64,000 bases of DNA from Pedobacter endophyticus. Its GTDB lineage: Bacteria; Bacteroidota; Bacteroidia; Sphingobacteriales; Sphingobacteriaceae. The notes below the pieces were generated by a model that made no database searches, had not been told where the DNA came from, and worked only from the letters and a program-made list of their open reading frames with translations. The stretch spans positions 4,340,001 to 4,404,000 of the forward strand of contig NZ_CP064939.1 of the NCBI RefSeq assembly GCF_015679185.1. Reading direction: 5' to 3'. A program made the position numbers and the translations under genes. Shown here one piece after another: positions 55,522 to 64,000 of the stretch. Numbering within the stretch: the first letter of the stretch is position 1; every line of letters starts with the position of its first letter.

Positions 55522-56295
55522 TTACCAGGGAAGTTTGTTGTCTTTGCCGCTCGCATTGGATGGTCCTGTAAAACTTCCTGTCGGCAGATCTTCAGCAAGC
55601 GCCACTCTAATGGGTTCTATAGATCCTTCTTCCACGGTATCCGTTCCCTGAAAATTATTGAGTGCTGTTGCTGTAAAGCCTGGGCTCACCAAATGAACTT
55701 TGATATTTGTTTTTTCCAGATCTATGGAAAGAGATAGAAATATTCCATTGAGTGCTGTTTTGGAAGCGCCATAAGCAGCATCAAAAGCAGACCGGTAGGG
55801 GTTTTCAGGATTTGAATTTATGCCAAGTGAGCCCAATGCACTTGATACAGTCACAATTCTGGCGGTAGGTGCTTGGCGCAATAAAGGAAGAAAAGCTTGT
55901 GTCAGGGATAAAGTCCCGAAAACATTGGTTTCCCAAACATTTTTCAACTCCTCTATAGGAACAATGCTTGCACGCTGCGCACCTAAGACTTCTTCCATTG
56001 TCCTTCCGGATTGGCCGACATGCGAAATGGCGGCATTATTTACAAGTAATGTTAAATATCCGTGTTCATTTTCAATAATTTTAACTGCTGAAATAATTGA
56101 GTCAGAATCTGTGATATCCAACTGTACCGCTTCTGCATTACCGCCAATTTCTGAAACAGCACTTTCCCCTTTTTGAAGATCACGTGAACCTACATATACT
56201 TTATAACCATTTTCAGCAAGAGCCTTTGCAACTTGGAAACCAACTCCTGTATTCGCACCCGATACGAGTGCTACTTTTTTTTCATTTCTTAGCAT
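55522..56295 (-). CDS. Short-chain dehydrogenase/reductase
   Basis: A 257-aa classical SDR: KKVALVSGANTGVGFQVAKA (TGxxxGxG cofactor site), LLVNNAAISH (NNAG-type), the catalytic Ser in IVTVSSALGSLG, and the Tyr/Lys pair in AAYGASKTALNGI. It is different in type from the atypical SDR at 27.5 kb, yet both precede an AraC regulator of the same subgroup. Substrate unknown. Confidence 0.85.
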   Translation of the reverse strand: MLRNEKKVALVSGANTGVGFQVAKALAENGYKVYVGSRDLQKGESAVSEIGGNAEAVQLDITDSDSIISAVKIIENEHGYLTLLVNNAAISHVGQSGRTMEEVLGAQRASIVPIEELKNVWETNVFGTLSLTQAFLPLLRQAPTARIVTVSSALGSLGINSNPENPYRSAFDAAYGASKTALNGIFLSLSIDLEKTNIKVHLVSPGFTATALNNFQGTDTVEEGSIEPIRVALAEDLPTGSFTGPSNASGKDNKLPW

Positions 56296-56419
56296 AATTT
56301 TAATTGATTATAATTTGTATAGCAAATTTGAAAATTGAAAAAGATAGGGGTGTAGCCAAATCAAGGATTGTTGAAGCCATATCGAGGGAAATGCAATATG
56401 CTGGATAAACCGGAGTAGA

Positions 56420-56499
56420 TTGACCCCGTCTTACCGGAATTAAATTTATTGTAAATGGTTGTTTCCCCTTATGTTAGTAAATTGGCGAGAAGGGGTCAA
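56420..56499. mobile_element. 80-bp inverted-repeat element (MITE or fused IS ends)
   Basis: TTGACCCCGTCTTACC at 56420 and the inverted TTGACCCCTTCTCGCC ending at 56499 agree at 13 of 16 positions. The 48 bp between them carry no gene. The last eight codons of the helicase fragment lie inside it, so it marks the point where that gene was broken. The family of the parent IS is not established. Confidence 0.5.
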
Positions 56500-56827
56500 A
56501 TGGATTGGTTTGTCCAGCTAATTCCTGATTCCATTGCTTACGCAAGTTGGACGGACATATAATTAGCAATTTTCTTTTACGTTCTGCCCATTGCTGAGAC
56601 AAAATTATACCCGCTTCAATGGTTTTACCTAAACCAACTTCATCAGCTAAAACTGCTCCATGAGATAAAGGGGACTGAAAAGCAAATAGAGCTGCCTCTA
56701 CTTGGTGTGGATTTAAATCTACCTGCGCATCTTGTAATGAAGCCGTAAACTTACCAATATCATTAGATGGCAATTGCCTAGTAAGTTCATGAGCAAAATA
56801 TTTAGCGTGATAAGAGGTTAACTTCAT
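56474..56827 (-). pseudogene. Truncated SNF2/DEAD-type helicase (N-terminal fragment)
   Basis: 117 residues containing NPHQVEAALFAFQSPLSHGA, motif I GAVLADEVGLGKTIEAGII and the Ia region LLIICPSNLRKQWNQEL. A normal SNF2-type ATPase would go on for several hundred residues with DEAD and motif VI, but the frame runs into the inverted-repeat element and stops. No continuation is found beyond it. The GHKL/nuclease gene lies 283 bp upstream on the same strand and may once have worked with it. Confidence 0.75.
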
Positions 56828-57110
56828 TCAATTCTATATATGAAATGGTATTAAATCTTCTCGCAACGAGAGATAACTTCTAAGATAAATAATTAAAATG
56901 TAGTTTACATCTGATTCAAAATCAAATAATAATAGGGATAGAATTTGCTTTCCCAAATGTATATGACCTCATCTTTCTGCCAGGAGGGTAAATAGAGTCC
57001 TGCGTTTGTACTAAAAATATAAGTATATACTTTCCAATTTCAGGATAGTAAAAAACAGAATTCAAAAAACATTCCAATTTTTCGATATAAATGTAATTAT
57101 AAACTGCGTA

Positions 57111-59186
57111 TCAACTTATTCCCAATTTATCAAATAATATGCGATTTCTTTTTTGAGCATCTTTAAGGACCTTTTCAAAAGGAAGAACTTCTATATAAGC
57201 CTTGTAATATTGACTTTTAACTGTGAAATAACCTAATTTATCAGGGGTCTGGATATACTCTCGATTCCGCAGAATTTTCTCCAAAGATGGGGTTATATCA
57301 CACACAATGTAAACATAAAAAGGTGTATTGGGCTCGACGGTAATAAATCGACCGGTTCTATCTTTTACTTTGCCCATTAAAAGTGACTCAATGTATCTTT
57401 CGCATTGCTCCATCGGATTTTTTTCAGAATCATAATCATGAAAATTGTTTCTTTGAGGTTTCTTAAATTCCACAATCGTGAAAGAATTGTGAGGTGCTCT
57501 TTTGTCTTCAGAAAAGGCTAAAGCATCATTATAAATGATTAAATCAGTTCTATCATGACTTTGAACCTCCAATTCATTTATTTTATCGAAAGATTTGTCT
57601 GAAGATAAAAATGTATGATAAGTTAATCGTTCATCTAATAACCATAAGTTTTGGTTTTCAGGAAGAACTTCGTCACTATTGCTTTTGATTGGAAAAAAAA
57701 TATTGTGAATAATGTCTTCATCTTGGAACTTCTCACTTTGGTTGATGTTTAAAAATTGGTCTAGCAGATCGATTACAGTCTTCCTATGAACAATATATCT
57801 GGCTAAGTCCACTTGGCCTATTTCGTTAAATTGTTGAAGAAATTTTTCATAACGATTTTTATATTCTTCTAGATTCTGGATGTCCTTCCTTTCTTCAATT
57901 AGTTTGGCAGCTTCTTCTTTTACTTCTATCTTCCAGTTTGCTTCAATGCGGTAAAGTTCAATATCTAGTTTTTGTTTTGGTAGACTTGGAGGTAACTTTT
58001 TAACTTCATCCAATCTATTTTTAAAAACCGCACGATACTGTGGAAGCTCATCGTTGACTGTAGGTCGATAATTATTTATTTTTGTCTCCCTAACCTCGGA
58101 TAAATAGTCAGACAGTAACTCTTCAATCTTGTCCACAGCTTTATTCCTAATTTTATATAGGGTAATTTCTTGGGTAACTGTCATTTCCTCTTCATCATCA
58201 TCAGTTGGAAAATCAAAACCAACACGTTCAGTATCTACATGGTTATCTAGAAAATTACTAACTACATATGCCTGATAATAAAATTGTGTTTCCCCTTCTT
58301 TGATTGAATATTTCCCCAAGTCTGGTATCTTACTAATTAAACCTTCTTCTTTGACACTTCTGTGGTGAGCGCAATAGTGAATTTTGTGACTTTGAGACTT
58401 GTAGCTTTTAGTAAGATAAAGTTTAAATTCACTATCTGGAATAATGAATGTACCCATCTGAATTTCCTTTTGGAACTCAGTATTATAGAGATTTTTACAA
58501 TTAACTTCGTGATTGTTCTGATTTCTTACAATAATTTCTGGAACGGAGTCTTCAATAAAGTATAATAGAAAGTGACTAACTATATCCCTTGCTATTTGAA
58601 ATAGATTCATAGGAACATGTTTTTGATACTCCTCTCTGTACTCACTCAATAATATTCTTGTGGTTCGTTCTCTGTGTTCGTCCGCGGCACTCTGATCAAA
58701 ATTATGTATGCCCTCTTTGGTATTCCTGTATTCGAAAGTTCTTGTTATCAACTTTTCGTCAGCCTCGAAATGGCTTTTAACCTCTATTTTTTTGAATGCT
58801 TTTAAACATACGAACCTACCTACACCTTTTCCTCCAATCTCTATTTTGTGGTCGGTGTCCGCTTCAATAAAATAGCCCATATTATCATCATTAAATCCTA
58901 AACCATTGTCGATTATCTCGATTGAATGAATTGGATAATCGTCAACCTCAGGTAAATCCTTTAATAATTCAGAGCTGCCGTTTCTAATCAGATTTATTAT
59001 GATTCGACCATTAACTACTTGTAACCTGGAAAGTTCTTTTATTGAATGTATTGAATTACTTATCGCTTCGTAAAGAGGTAGTAAAGGCTTTGTTTTGGGT
59101 AAAGATGTATTTCTAACCTTGTTTGCTATGTTGCTCTTAGGTTGTAGATCAGGATTTGATATTTTAAATAATTCCTCTGCTGACAT
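57111..59186 (-). CDS. GHKL-type ATPase with C-terminal nuclease-like domain
   Basis: The ATG at 59186 gives 691 residues; three codons upstream start with TTG. The N-terminal third has the GHKL (gyrase/Hsp90/MutL) ATP site: N-box LYEAISNSIHSIK (about 38-50), SIEIIDNGLGFND (93-100) and IGGKGVGRFVCLK (117-129). A helical linker (about 350-470) follows. The C-terminal part has DLIIYNDALAFS and TIVEFKKPQRN, a D...ExK pattern like PD-(D/E)XK nucleases. Proteins with this build occur as stand-alone defence-type ATPases, but the family has no role I can name. The neighbour is a broken SNF2-type helicase. Confidence 0.7.
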   Translation of the reverse strand: MSAEELFKISNPDLQPKSNIANKVRNTSLPKTKPLLPLYEAISNSIHSIKELSRLQVVNGRIIINLIRNGSSELLKDLPEVDDYPIHSIEIIDNGLGFNDDNMGYFIEADTDHKIEIGGKGVGRFVCLKAFKKIEVKSHFEADEKLITRTFEYRNTKEGIHNFDQSAADEHRERTTRILLSEYREEYQKHVPMNLFQIARDIVSHFLLYFIEDSVPEIIVRNQNNHEVNCKNLYNTEFQKEIQMGTFIIPDSEFKLYLTKSYKSQSHKIHYCAHHRSVKEEGLISKIPDLGKYSIKEGETQFYYQAYVVSNFLDNHVDTERVGFDFPTDDDEEEMTVTQEITLYKIRNKAVDKIEELLSDYLSEVRETKINNYRPTVNDELPQYRAVFKNRLDEVKKLPPSLPKQKLDIELYRIEANWKIEVKEEAAKLIEERKDIQNLEEYKNRYEKFLQQFNEIGQVDLARYIVHRKTVIDLLDQFLNINQSEKFQDEDIIHNIFFPIKSNSDEVLPENQNLWLLDERLTYHTFLSSDKSFDKINELEVQSHDRTDLIIYNDALAFSEDKRAPHNSFTIVEFKKPQRNNFHDYDSEKNPMEQCERYIESLLMGKVKDRTGRFITVEPNTPFYVYIVCDITPSLEKILRNREYIQTPDKLGYFTVKSQYYKAYIEVLPFEKVLKDAQKRNRILFDKLGIS

Positions 59187-59538
59187 TTGTGACAATATTT
59201 AGTTAACCAATATATGAAATTATGTGAATCATCTGTCGCTAGTGACAAGTTCCCAATACTTTAGCGATGTGTTTTTTTATAGAAGATCTCTTTTTAGAGC
59301 TTTCACTGTGGCCATAGAAGATGTTATCTGCCTGTTTGTTACTCTTACAGCTAAACTCTTTATTTTTTCTGTAGTTTTTAGTCTCATCTAGCCTTTGTAT
59401 CAACAATCCTTTCCGCTAGATAAGATGTTACACTCGGCAGGTAAATTACCTTATATCTTTTCCGTGGGATTATTTTTTACATTCTAATACACAGAGTGTT
59501 AATCAATTTTTATTAGTTTAGAATTGGTATAGGTAAAT
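59187..59538. other. 352-bp gap with no gene
   Basis: Promoter region of the GHKL gene on the right side; no open frame, repeat or hairpin was identified. A nine-base match to the repeat core (CTTACAGCT near 59345) is considered chance. Confidence 0.4.
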
Positions 59539-59952
59539 TTAAAATTTTGATCTGTTTCTGTTTTGATTGGTTTTTAGCGGAACGAATGGTACACCTTCGA
59601 ATATATGAAGTATGAATTTCTCCCAAATACCAACCATCGTAGCGATGATAACAATGCCTCCCTTATAAGTCCATATTTCCCTCCAGAAATCGAAATAATC
59701 AGTGGGTTTATAGGCACCATAAGATGAAAACAGATACATCGCATAAATCAACAAAAAGAAAAAGATAAACATGTTTTTTGATGTTGTAGCTATTGTCATT
59801 ACATAAATTCCAATTGCAATGTTCATCGTTTTAGTCTGAATGGGTTCTTGATATTGAATCGAAATTAGAAATGGAAAAGCCAAAGTCACCAGCATAAATA
59901 ATATGCTACAACAAAAGTTAGAGATTCGATTTAATGGTATATCTTCAATCAT
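59539..59952 (-). CDS. Small integral membrane protein
   Basis: This 137-aa protein has about four hydrophobic helices: near 12-32 (CSILFMLVTLAFPFLISI), 44-58, 60-76 (MFIFFFLLIYAMYLFS) and 98-115. The C-terminus is short and basic (LKTNQNRNRSKF). No family recognised. It lies between the GHKL gene and the resolvase, on the same strand as both. Confidence 0.5.
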   Translation of the reverse strand: MIEDIPLNRISNFCCSILFMLVTLAFPFLISIQYQEPIQTKTMNIAIGIYVMTIATTSKNMFIFFFLLIYAMYLFSSYGAYKPTDYFDFWREIWTYKGGIVIIATMVGIWEKFILHIFEGVPFVPLKTNQNRNRSKF

Positions 59953-60038
59953 TGAGAGGTTAATTAATGTTTTGATTTATTACAAAATTAATAAGTTACG
60001 CGTTTATAAAAACTTTATTTTGCGATATAAATTGTTTT

Positions 60039-60641
60039 CTATCTTTTCACCATTTTTTTTATTTCTTCATTGGTGTGGGTATCAAGAATCTTTGCATATC
60101 TATAGAAGGTTGGTCTTGTCAATTGAAGCCCTTTATAAATTTCCTCTGGAGTTTTATCCAGGTCCTTATAAACAGATCGCATAACCAACAATTTAGCAAT
60201 CGTATCTTTCGCGAAGCCTTTCGGCCTACCTCCGATACGGCCCTTAGCTCTCGCGGATTGCAAACCAGCATTTGTTCTTTCTCTAATCAATTCTCTTTCA
60301 TACTCCGCTAATGAAGCCATTATATTTAAGAAAAGCCTGCCATTGATCGTTGAAGTGTCAACTCCATCTGTCAAGCCTTTTATGAGTATTCCTTTTTCAC
60401 TCAAACTTAAAACTTAATCAATAATATGTCTTAAGCTTCTTCCTAACCGGTCAAGTTTCCAAACAATTAGTTCATCACCTTTTCGGAACTGAGCAATCAT
60501 TCTATCCAGTTCAGGGCGAAACTTCGTTGCTCCAGAAATTGTTTCTTTAAAAATAATTTCGCACCCTGCCTTTTCGAGGGCTTCGATTTGCAAATTTAGA
60601 TTTTGTTCTTTCGTAGAAACTCTGGCATATCCAATCTTCAT
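60039..60641 (-). pseudogene. Serine resolvase/invertase with one in-frame stop
   Basis: Reading one frame from the ATG at 60641 gives MKIGYARVSTKEQNLNLQIE with catalytic Ser in ARVS, KLDRLGRSLRHIID, then TAA at 60414-60416, and straight on in the same frame VLSLSEKGILIKGLTDGVD, SLAEYERELIRERTNAGLQS, GRIGGRPKGFAKDT and a C-terminal helix-turn-helix. Without the stop the protein would be a normal 200-aa resolvase. A single T-to-A type change (TTA to TAA) explains it. Either a decayed gene or one that is read through at low level. Confidence 0.8.
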
Positions 60642-60826
60642 AATTGTATCAATAAAACCTTTATCAATATTTTTAATAAATTTTGTTTAATGATACAAGT
60701 TTCTGAGACGCTACCCATTTTGAATCCTAAACAGTTTTAAAGATAAAATAAAATCTCATAATACCACCGTTTTATAATTCGCTTAACCCTCCCTCATAGT
60801 TGACTAGCGATTTTAAATAATCAGCC

Positions 60827-60857
60827 AAAAAAAATCAGCACAGTATTTTAAATACTG
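60827..60857 (-). terminator. Hairpin terminator after the lipoprotein gene
   Basis: On the minus strand a stem CAGTATTT/AAATACTG (60841-60857) is followed by eight T (60834-60827). It lies 39 bp beyond the stop of the 150-aa lipoprotein gene. Confidence 0.6.
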
Positions 60858-60895
60858 CACCCGATTTTGCGAGAATATTAAAAATAATGGTAAAA

Positions 60896-61348
60896 TTAAG
60901 GGCAATTTCCGGCCTGATCGTAGTCCGCTTGGGTGAACCTGTAAGTGAACCTAAACTGCGCATCTGCAATTTTTTCAGCTTCATAGCTTGAAATGGCCAG
61001 TATACTATTTGAGCTATTAGCAGATGCTGTCAGACATTTGTTGTCAAATCTTATAATAAGATCATTAATGCTTAGGGGATTAACATATTCTTCCGAGACT
61101 ACATCCTTTCGCCGGTTGTTACTTGGCTGCTCTTCTTTGATCACATATTTTTCCCCAGGTTTAACGGAAAATATCGTTCGATTTCCAAAGCTGACAATCA
61201 CATTATGATCTGTCTCATTTATATAATAAAATTCGCCGTTGCGGCTTCTTACATCCTTTTTGCACGAAGTAAGTGCAACACATAGCAGTAGGCTATAAGC
61301 CCCAAGCATTAAATAATGTATCAAGGTTTTGTTCGGTATCATTTGCAT
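60896..61348 (-). CDS. Lipoprotein, unknown function
   Basis: This 150-aa protein has a lipoprotein signal ending LLLCVALTSCKKD, the SCKK lipobox common in this phylum. The mature part is beta-rich (YYINETDHNVIVSFGNRTIF) with no recognised domain. It follows the HELGH lipoprotein gene by 48 bp on the same strand and is closed by a terminator, so the two form an operon. Confidence 0.6.
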   Translation of the reverse strand: MQMIPNKTLIHYLMLGAYSLLLCVALTSCKKDVRSRNGEFYYINETDHNVIVSFGNRTIFSVKPGEKYVIKEEQPSNNRRKDVVSEEYVNPLSINDLIIRFDNKCLTASANSSNSILAISSYEAEKIADAQFRFTYRFTQADYDQAGNCP

Positions 61349-61396
61349 AATAATTTTTTAAATTGTTTTTCCATTGTAAAGAGCTATGACATCCCC

Positions 61397-62965
61397 TCAG
61401 AGCCTCTTGTACCTGTAGTATAGTGTAACCTGTAACAAGATCGCTTGGAGCGCTTTACCTCTAGGGTTATAATCGTATTCCTGATCAATAAGATCCATAA
61501 CTACATTTGTATAAGCCGGGAGTGAAATTGAGCCGCCGGCATAGTTCGGATATTCCATTCTTGTGAGCACCCATTGTACGTCACGACACCACGACTCACC
61601 CACATTTGTATCTGGGTAAAAATCGGCGAACTCCAGATTTACGGCATGTCCTAGCTCATGAATAGTAGTCGCATATGTTGCTTGAGGGTCGTTGTCAGGG
61701 TTGAAAATGTGTATCATTTCCCCTATTCCAAATGAATGACGTAAAGCTAACGTACTACATGTCCCAGCCTCGTTTCTCGCGCCTAATTTTACTTGTGTAT
61801 TCCAAAATCCATTTTGAGGAGGACGTTGCAAACCTTGAATATCTTTATAGTAATAATGATAGGCAGCTCGGAAAATCGTGCTGCAGAACTTGTCGTATCC
61901 CTCAAATTGTACATCCCACGGGCCCTGAATCTTTGGACCGCCTATTTCTCGAGCACCTGATAATGAAGTGTCGTCATTCACAGAAAACTCATAGCGCTCA
62001 AAGTCAAGCCAATAATCAGCCGGCCTGGTATACCATCCCTCAACTACATAATTTCCTTGGACATCAGTAATACCCCTCATAAGTGGTAAACCAGCAGCGC
62101 GCACGAACTTTGATTCCCTGCACACCAACGACCGCATGATGATCGTCATCATACACCGTAATCCTGCCATGGGGGGGCATTCATCACCGCTAATATTGGG
62201 ATCGCCTGGTGTTCCGGGAGACCCTCCTCCAGTGTCACAATCTTCAGGTGGCACGTCACCCGGCTCATCTTCATCATTTGGGCGGGGTTCTTCTCCGGGT
62301 TCAGGATCACCTACGCAAATTGATTCCGCCGAAAGCAATCGAGCAGCAACAGAGAACGATGAGCCGTCAGGTCCGTTCACGGTAATCATCTCGTTTGCTT
62401 GCTCTTCTGGAATAAACAGATCCGCCAACTTTTCATAGGGAACATCTGGAAAATGATAACCTACTGGTACAGATGCATATTGGTAAGTGGGGATTCCTAG
62501 CGGAACCGCTGGATCACGATAATTGCCTTTGTATGGAGCAATTTCTGTATCGAGTGGAAAAGGATAAATAATTAGGCTCCTATCAGCTTTAAGTTTGTCC
62601 ATATCCGAATTATTCCTAGGCTTAAACTTGATGTAATAATGGGAAACATTAATTCCACTTTCGGCGATGACGTAGCTTTCCTCTACTGTCATTGTCTTTT
62701 TAATAGCTAGTCGTTGATTGCCTCCACCAAACATTATTTTTCCTCTAGCAAACTTAGTAGCTTTATTGTTAATTAACTTTACGTCTCCACTAAGAATTCT
62801 TGCAAAAGCCTTTCGCATATTGCTTATTGAATAAGGGTTATTGGTGTTGGAAACCAATTTTTGGGTTTTTGCCACTTCGGGCGATTGCACAGCTTCCTGT
62901 TTTTTACAACTTGTGATTGCATAAGAGATGAAGAAGCAGGTTAAAATTAGATGTTTTAATTTCAT
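61397..62965 (-). CDS. Lipoprotein, putative zinc metalloprotease
   Basis: This 522-aa protein has a lipoprotein signal (MKLKHLILTCFFISYAITSC KK). An N-terminal domain of about 230 residues is followed by an acidic, Pro/Gly-rich linker (about 218-255) and a small carboxypeptidase-regulatory-like beta domain (GITDVQGNYVVEGWYTRP). The C-terminal part contains YATTIHELGHAVNLEF with H436-E437-x-x-H440, the zinc site of many metallopeptidases. It would act on the cell surface. Protease activity is inferred from this one motif. Confidence 0.65.
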   Translation of the reverse strand: MKLKHLILTCFFISYAITSCKKQEAVQSPEVAKTQKLVSNTNNPYSISNMRKAFARILSGDVKLINNKATKFARGKIMFGGGNQRLAIKKTMTVEESYVIAESGINVSHYYIKFKPRNNSDMDKLKADRSLIIYPFPLDTEIAPYKGNYRDPAVPLGIPTYQYASVPVGYHFPDVPYEKLADLFIPEEQANEMITVNGPDGSSFSVAARLLSAESICVGDPEPGEEPRPNDEDEPGDVPPEDCDTGGGSPGTPGDPNISGDECPPMAGLRCMMTIIMRSLVCRESKFVRAAGLPLMRGITDVQGNYVVEGWYTRPADYWLDFERYEFSVNDDTSLSGAREIGGPKIQGPWDVQFEGYDKFCSTIFRAAYHYYYKDIQGLQRPPQNGFWNTQVKLGARNEAGTCSTLALRHSFGIGEMIHIFNPDNDPQATYATTIHELGHAVNLEFADFYPDTNVGESWCRDVQWVLTRMEYPNYAGGSISLPAYTNVVMDLIDQEYDYNPRGKALQAILLQVTLYYRYKRL

Positions 62966-63215
62966 AAATTAAGAGCTCATTTTTAAATATGTATTATAAA
63001 AAATTAAATCTATAAAATCCTTATTCATTTTTCTTCCCATTATCAGAATGTTTGTAGATATCATTAGTCTCGAAGTTTTTATCAGTTTACATCAATTTTT
63101 CGGAAAGCTATGTTTATATAAATTAAGATTTAGTCCAATACAATAAGGAAAGGGCGCAGGAATACGAGCATATTTATACTATACCAAAGCGACAAACCGA
63201 TTTGTATTCCGCGGA

Positions 63216-63819
63216 AAGCATTTTACAAAACCTATTCAGTAGAAAGGACTTTCTTGAAATCGCTTTGTGGAACAGAATATTGGACAGACAAAATCGCAAA
63301 AACCGCAAAGTCGATCTATGCGTCTGATGTTAATGAAGCCGTTATCGAAATTGCACGGCAGAAACATCTTGGCAAAGATGTGATATTTGCGGTTGCGGAC
63401 CTTTTCAACATAGAAACCAAACAAGGGTTTGAAGGTCTATTTGGCGTTTTATCTGGAGTCATATTTTACTTCAAGATCTCGATAGATTTCTTGCAACCAT
63501 TAATAAAATTCTGTCTCAGGACGGATTGCTCGTATTTATGGATAACAAAGTTGTAACAGGCAGTAGTATTCAAATCAATAGCACTGACAATTTCGGAAAC
63601 ACCTACCAGTCTAGGAGACTTGAAAATGGTACAACGCACTTAGTATTAAAGAATTTTCCTAGTAAAAACTTTATTATTGATAAACTCTCCAGTATAGCCA
63701 TTGACATACAGTTTATCGATTTGGAATATTTACTGGATCGTGAGTTGCAGGCTGAATGGGTGCAATACTTAAAGGCCGCTTCGATTAAAAAGATGCCTTC
63801 GAATAGTGTTATCTATTAG
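63216..63819 (+). pseudogene. Class I SAM-dependent methyltransferase, frameshifted
   Basis: Three frames must be joined to read one protein: LEIA (frame 1), CGTEYWTDKIAKTAKSIYAS DVNEAVIEIA (frame 2, SAM-binding GxGxW and acidic loop), and from about 63459 WSHILLQDLDRFLATINKIL then SQDGLLVFMDNKVV (frame 3) to the stop at 63819. At least two frameshifts, near 63258 and near 63450, make it non-functional. The upstream start is not clear. Confidence 0.65.
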
Positions 63820-64000
63820 AACTGAATGAGCGTTTGATCTTATATCCTATTATTACAAATGGAATGATACCAGCAATCAATAATGGCCAAAACCATGTAG
63901 GATATATTGCATTAAACCAAAGCCACCCGATAATAATCATGATAAGTATCCCGACAATGAGACTTTCTTTAAGATTGCCACTTAAGCTCGTTGTGAGCAC
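63809..64000 (-). CDS. Membrane protein, partial at window edge
   Basis: 63 residues with two hydrophobic helices (SLIVGILIMIIIGWLWFNAI; WFWPLLIAGIIPFVIIGY) and a basic C-terminus. The frame is open to the window edge, so the start may lie outside. It converges with, and overlaps by 11 bases, the methyltransferase remnant. Confidence 0.5.
   Translation of the reverse strand: MLTTSLSGNLKESLIVGILIMIIIGWLWFNAIYPTWFWPLLIAGIIPFVIIGYKIKRSFSSNR

Noticed and set aside
56474..59186. Assignment of helicase and GHKL protein to a named defence system
   Set aside because: The other expected components of known helicase-based systems are missing, so naming one would be a guess.
60690..60730. GTTTCTGAGACGC as another repeat copy
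   Set aside because: Only about ten bases agree with the unit and neither core nor hairpin follows.
63254..63819. Two separate small genes instead of a methyltransferase remnant
   Set aside because: A third frame bridges them and the three parts together read as one class I methyltransferase.

Overview
The window looks like chromosomal accessory DNA from a Bacteroidota, most likely a Sphingobacteriaceae member close to Pedobacter or Mucilaginibacter. The DNA is AT-rich and Shine-Dalgarno sites are almost absent. Promoter-like TAnnTTTG boxes occur, and the gene content fits that group (lipoproteins with an SCKK-type lipobox, giant PAS kinases, S41 peptidases, TlpA/DUF4369 proteins, lone FtsX/MacB permeases). 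The assignment is an inference from gene style; no rRNA or tRNA gene was seen.

Region 1 (1-15.1 kb) resembles a defence island. It holds a DUF6602 nuclease-like protein, an unknown 365-aa protein, a small membrane protein, a DUF559 PD-(D/E)XK nuclease, a second nuclease-like protein, a 1446-aa caspase + NACHT-type NTPase + helical-repeat protein, a KAP NTPase with its own membrane partner, and a TerB-like/PH-like protein paired with a TPR-DUF3761 membrane protein. A large serine recombinase (15478-17172), closed by a strong hairpin terminator, ends the region.

Region 2 (17.4-54.5 kb) is a mosaic of unrelated one- to few-gene transcription units: WYL regulator/VOC, RsbQ-like hydrolase/PAS kinase, SnoaL/Crp/DUF4180/formylglycine-enzyme-like, AraC/SDR, S41 peptidases, FtsX permease, giant PAS kinases/receiver/ECF sigma, CsgG-like protein, lipoproteins and a TlpA-like thioredoxin. 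At nearly every boundary between units sits a member of one interspersed repeat family, recognised by TTCGTTTTTTGAGACAA. Nine copies carry a conserved 90-100 bp core and three carry an additional module of about 190 bp. All recognised copies point the same way although the genes between them lie on both strands. This is the strongest undescribed signal in the window. The array begins 244 bp after the serine recombinase, which invites, but does not prove, an integron-like cassette interpretation.

Region 3 (54.5-64 kb) has a second AraC/SDR pair paralogous to the one at 26.5-28.4 kb. It also has an SNF2-type helicase fragment cut off by an 80-bp inverted-repeat element and a GHKL-ATPase/nuclease-like protein. 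A serine resolvase carries one in-frame stop, two lipoproteins follow (one with HELGH), and a methyltransferase pseudogene has frameshifts. Genome decay and mobile-element traffic are evident here.
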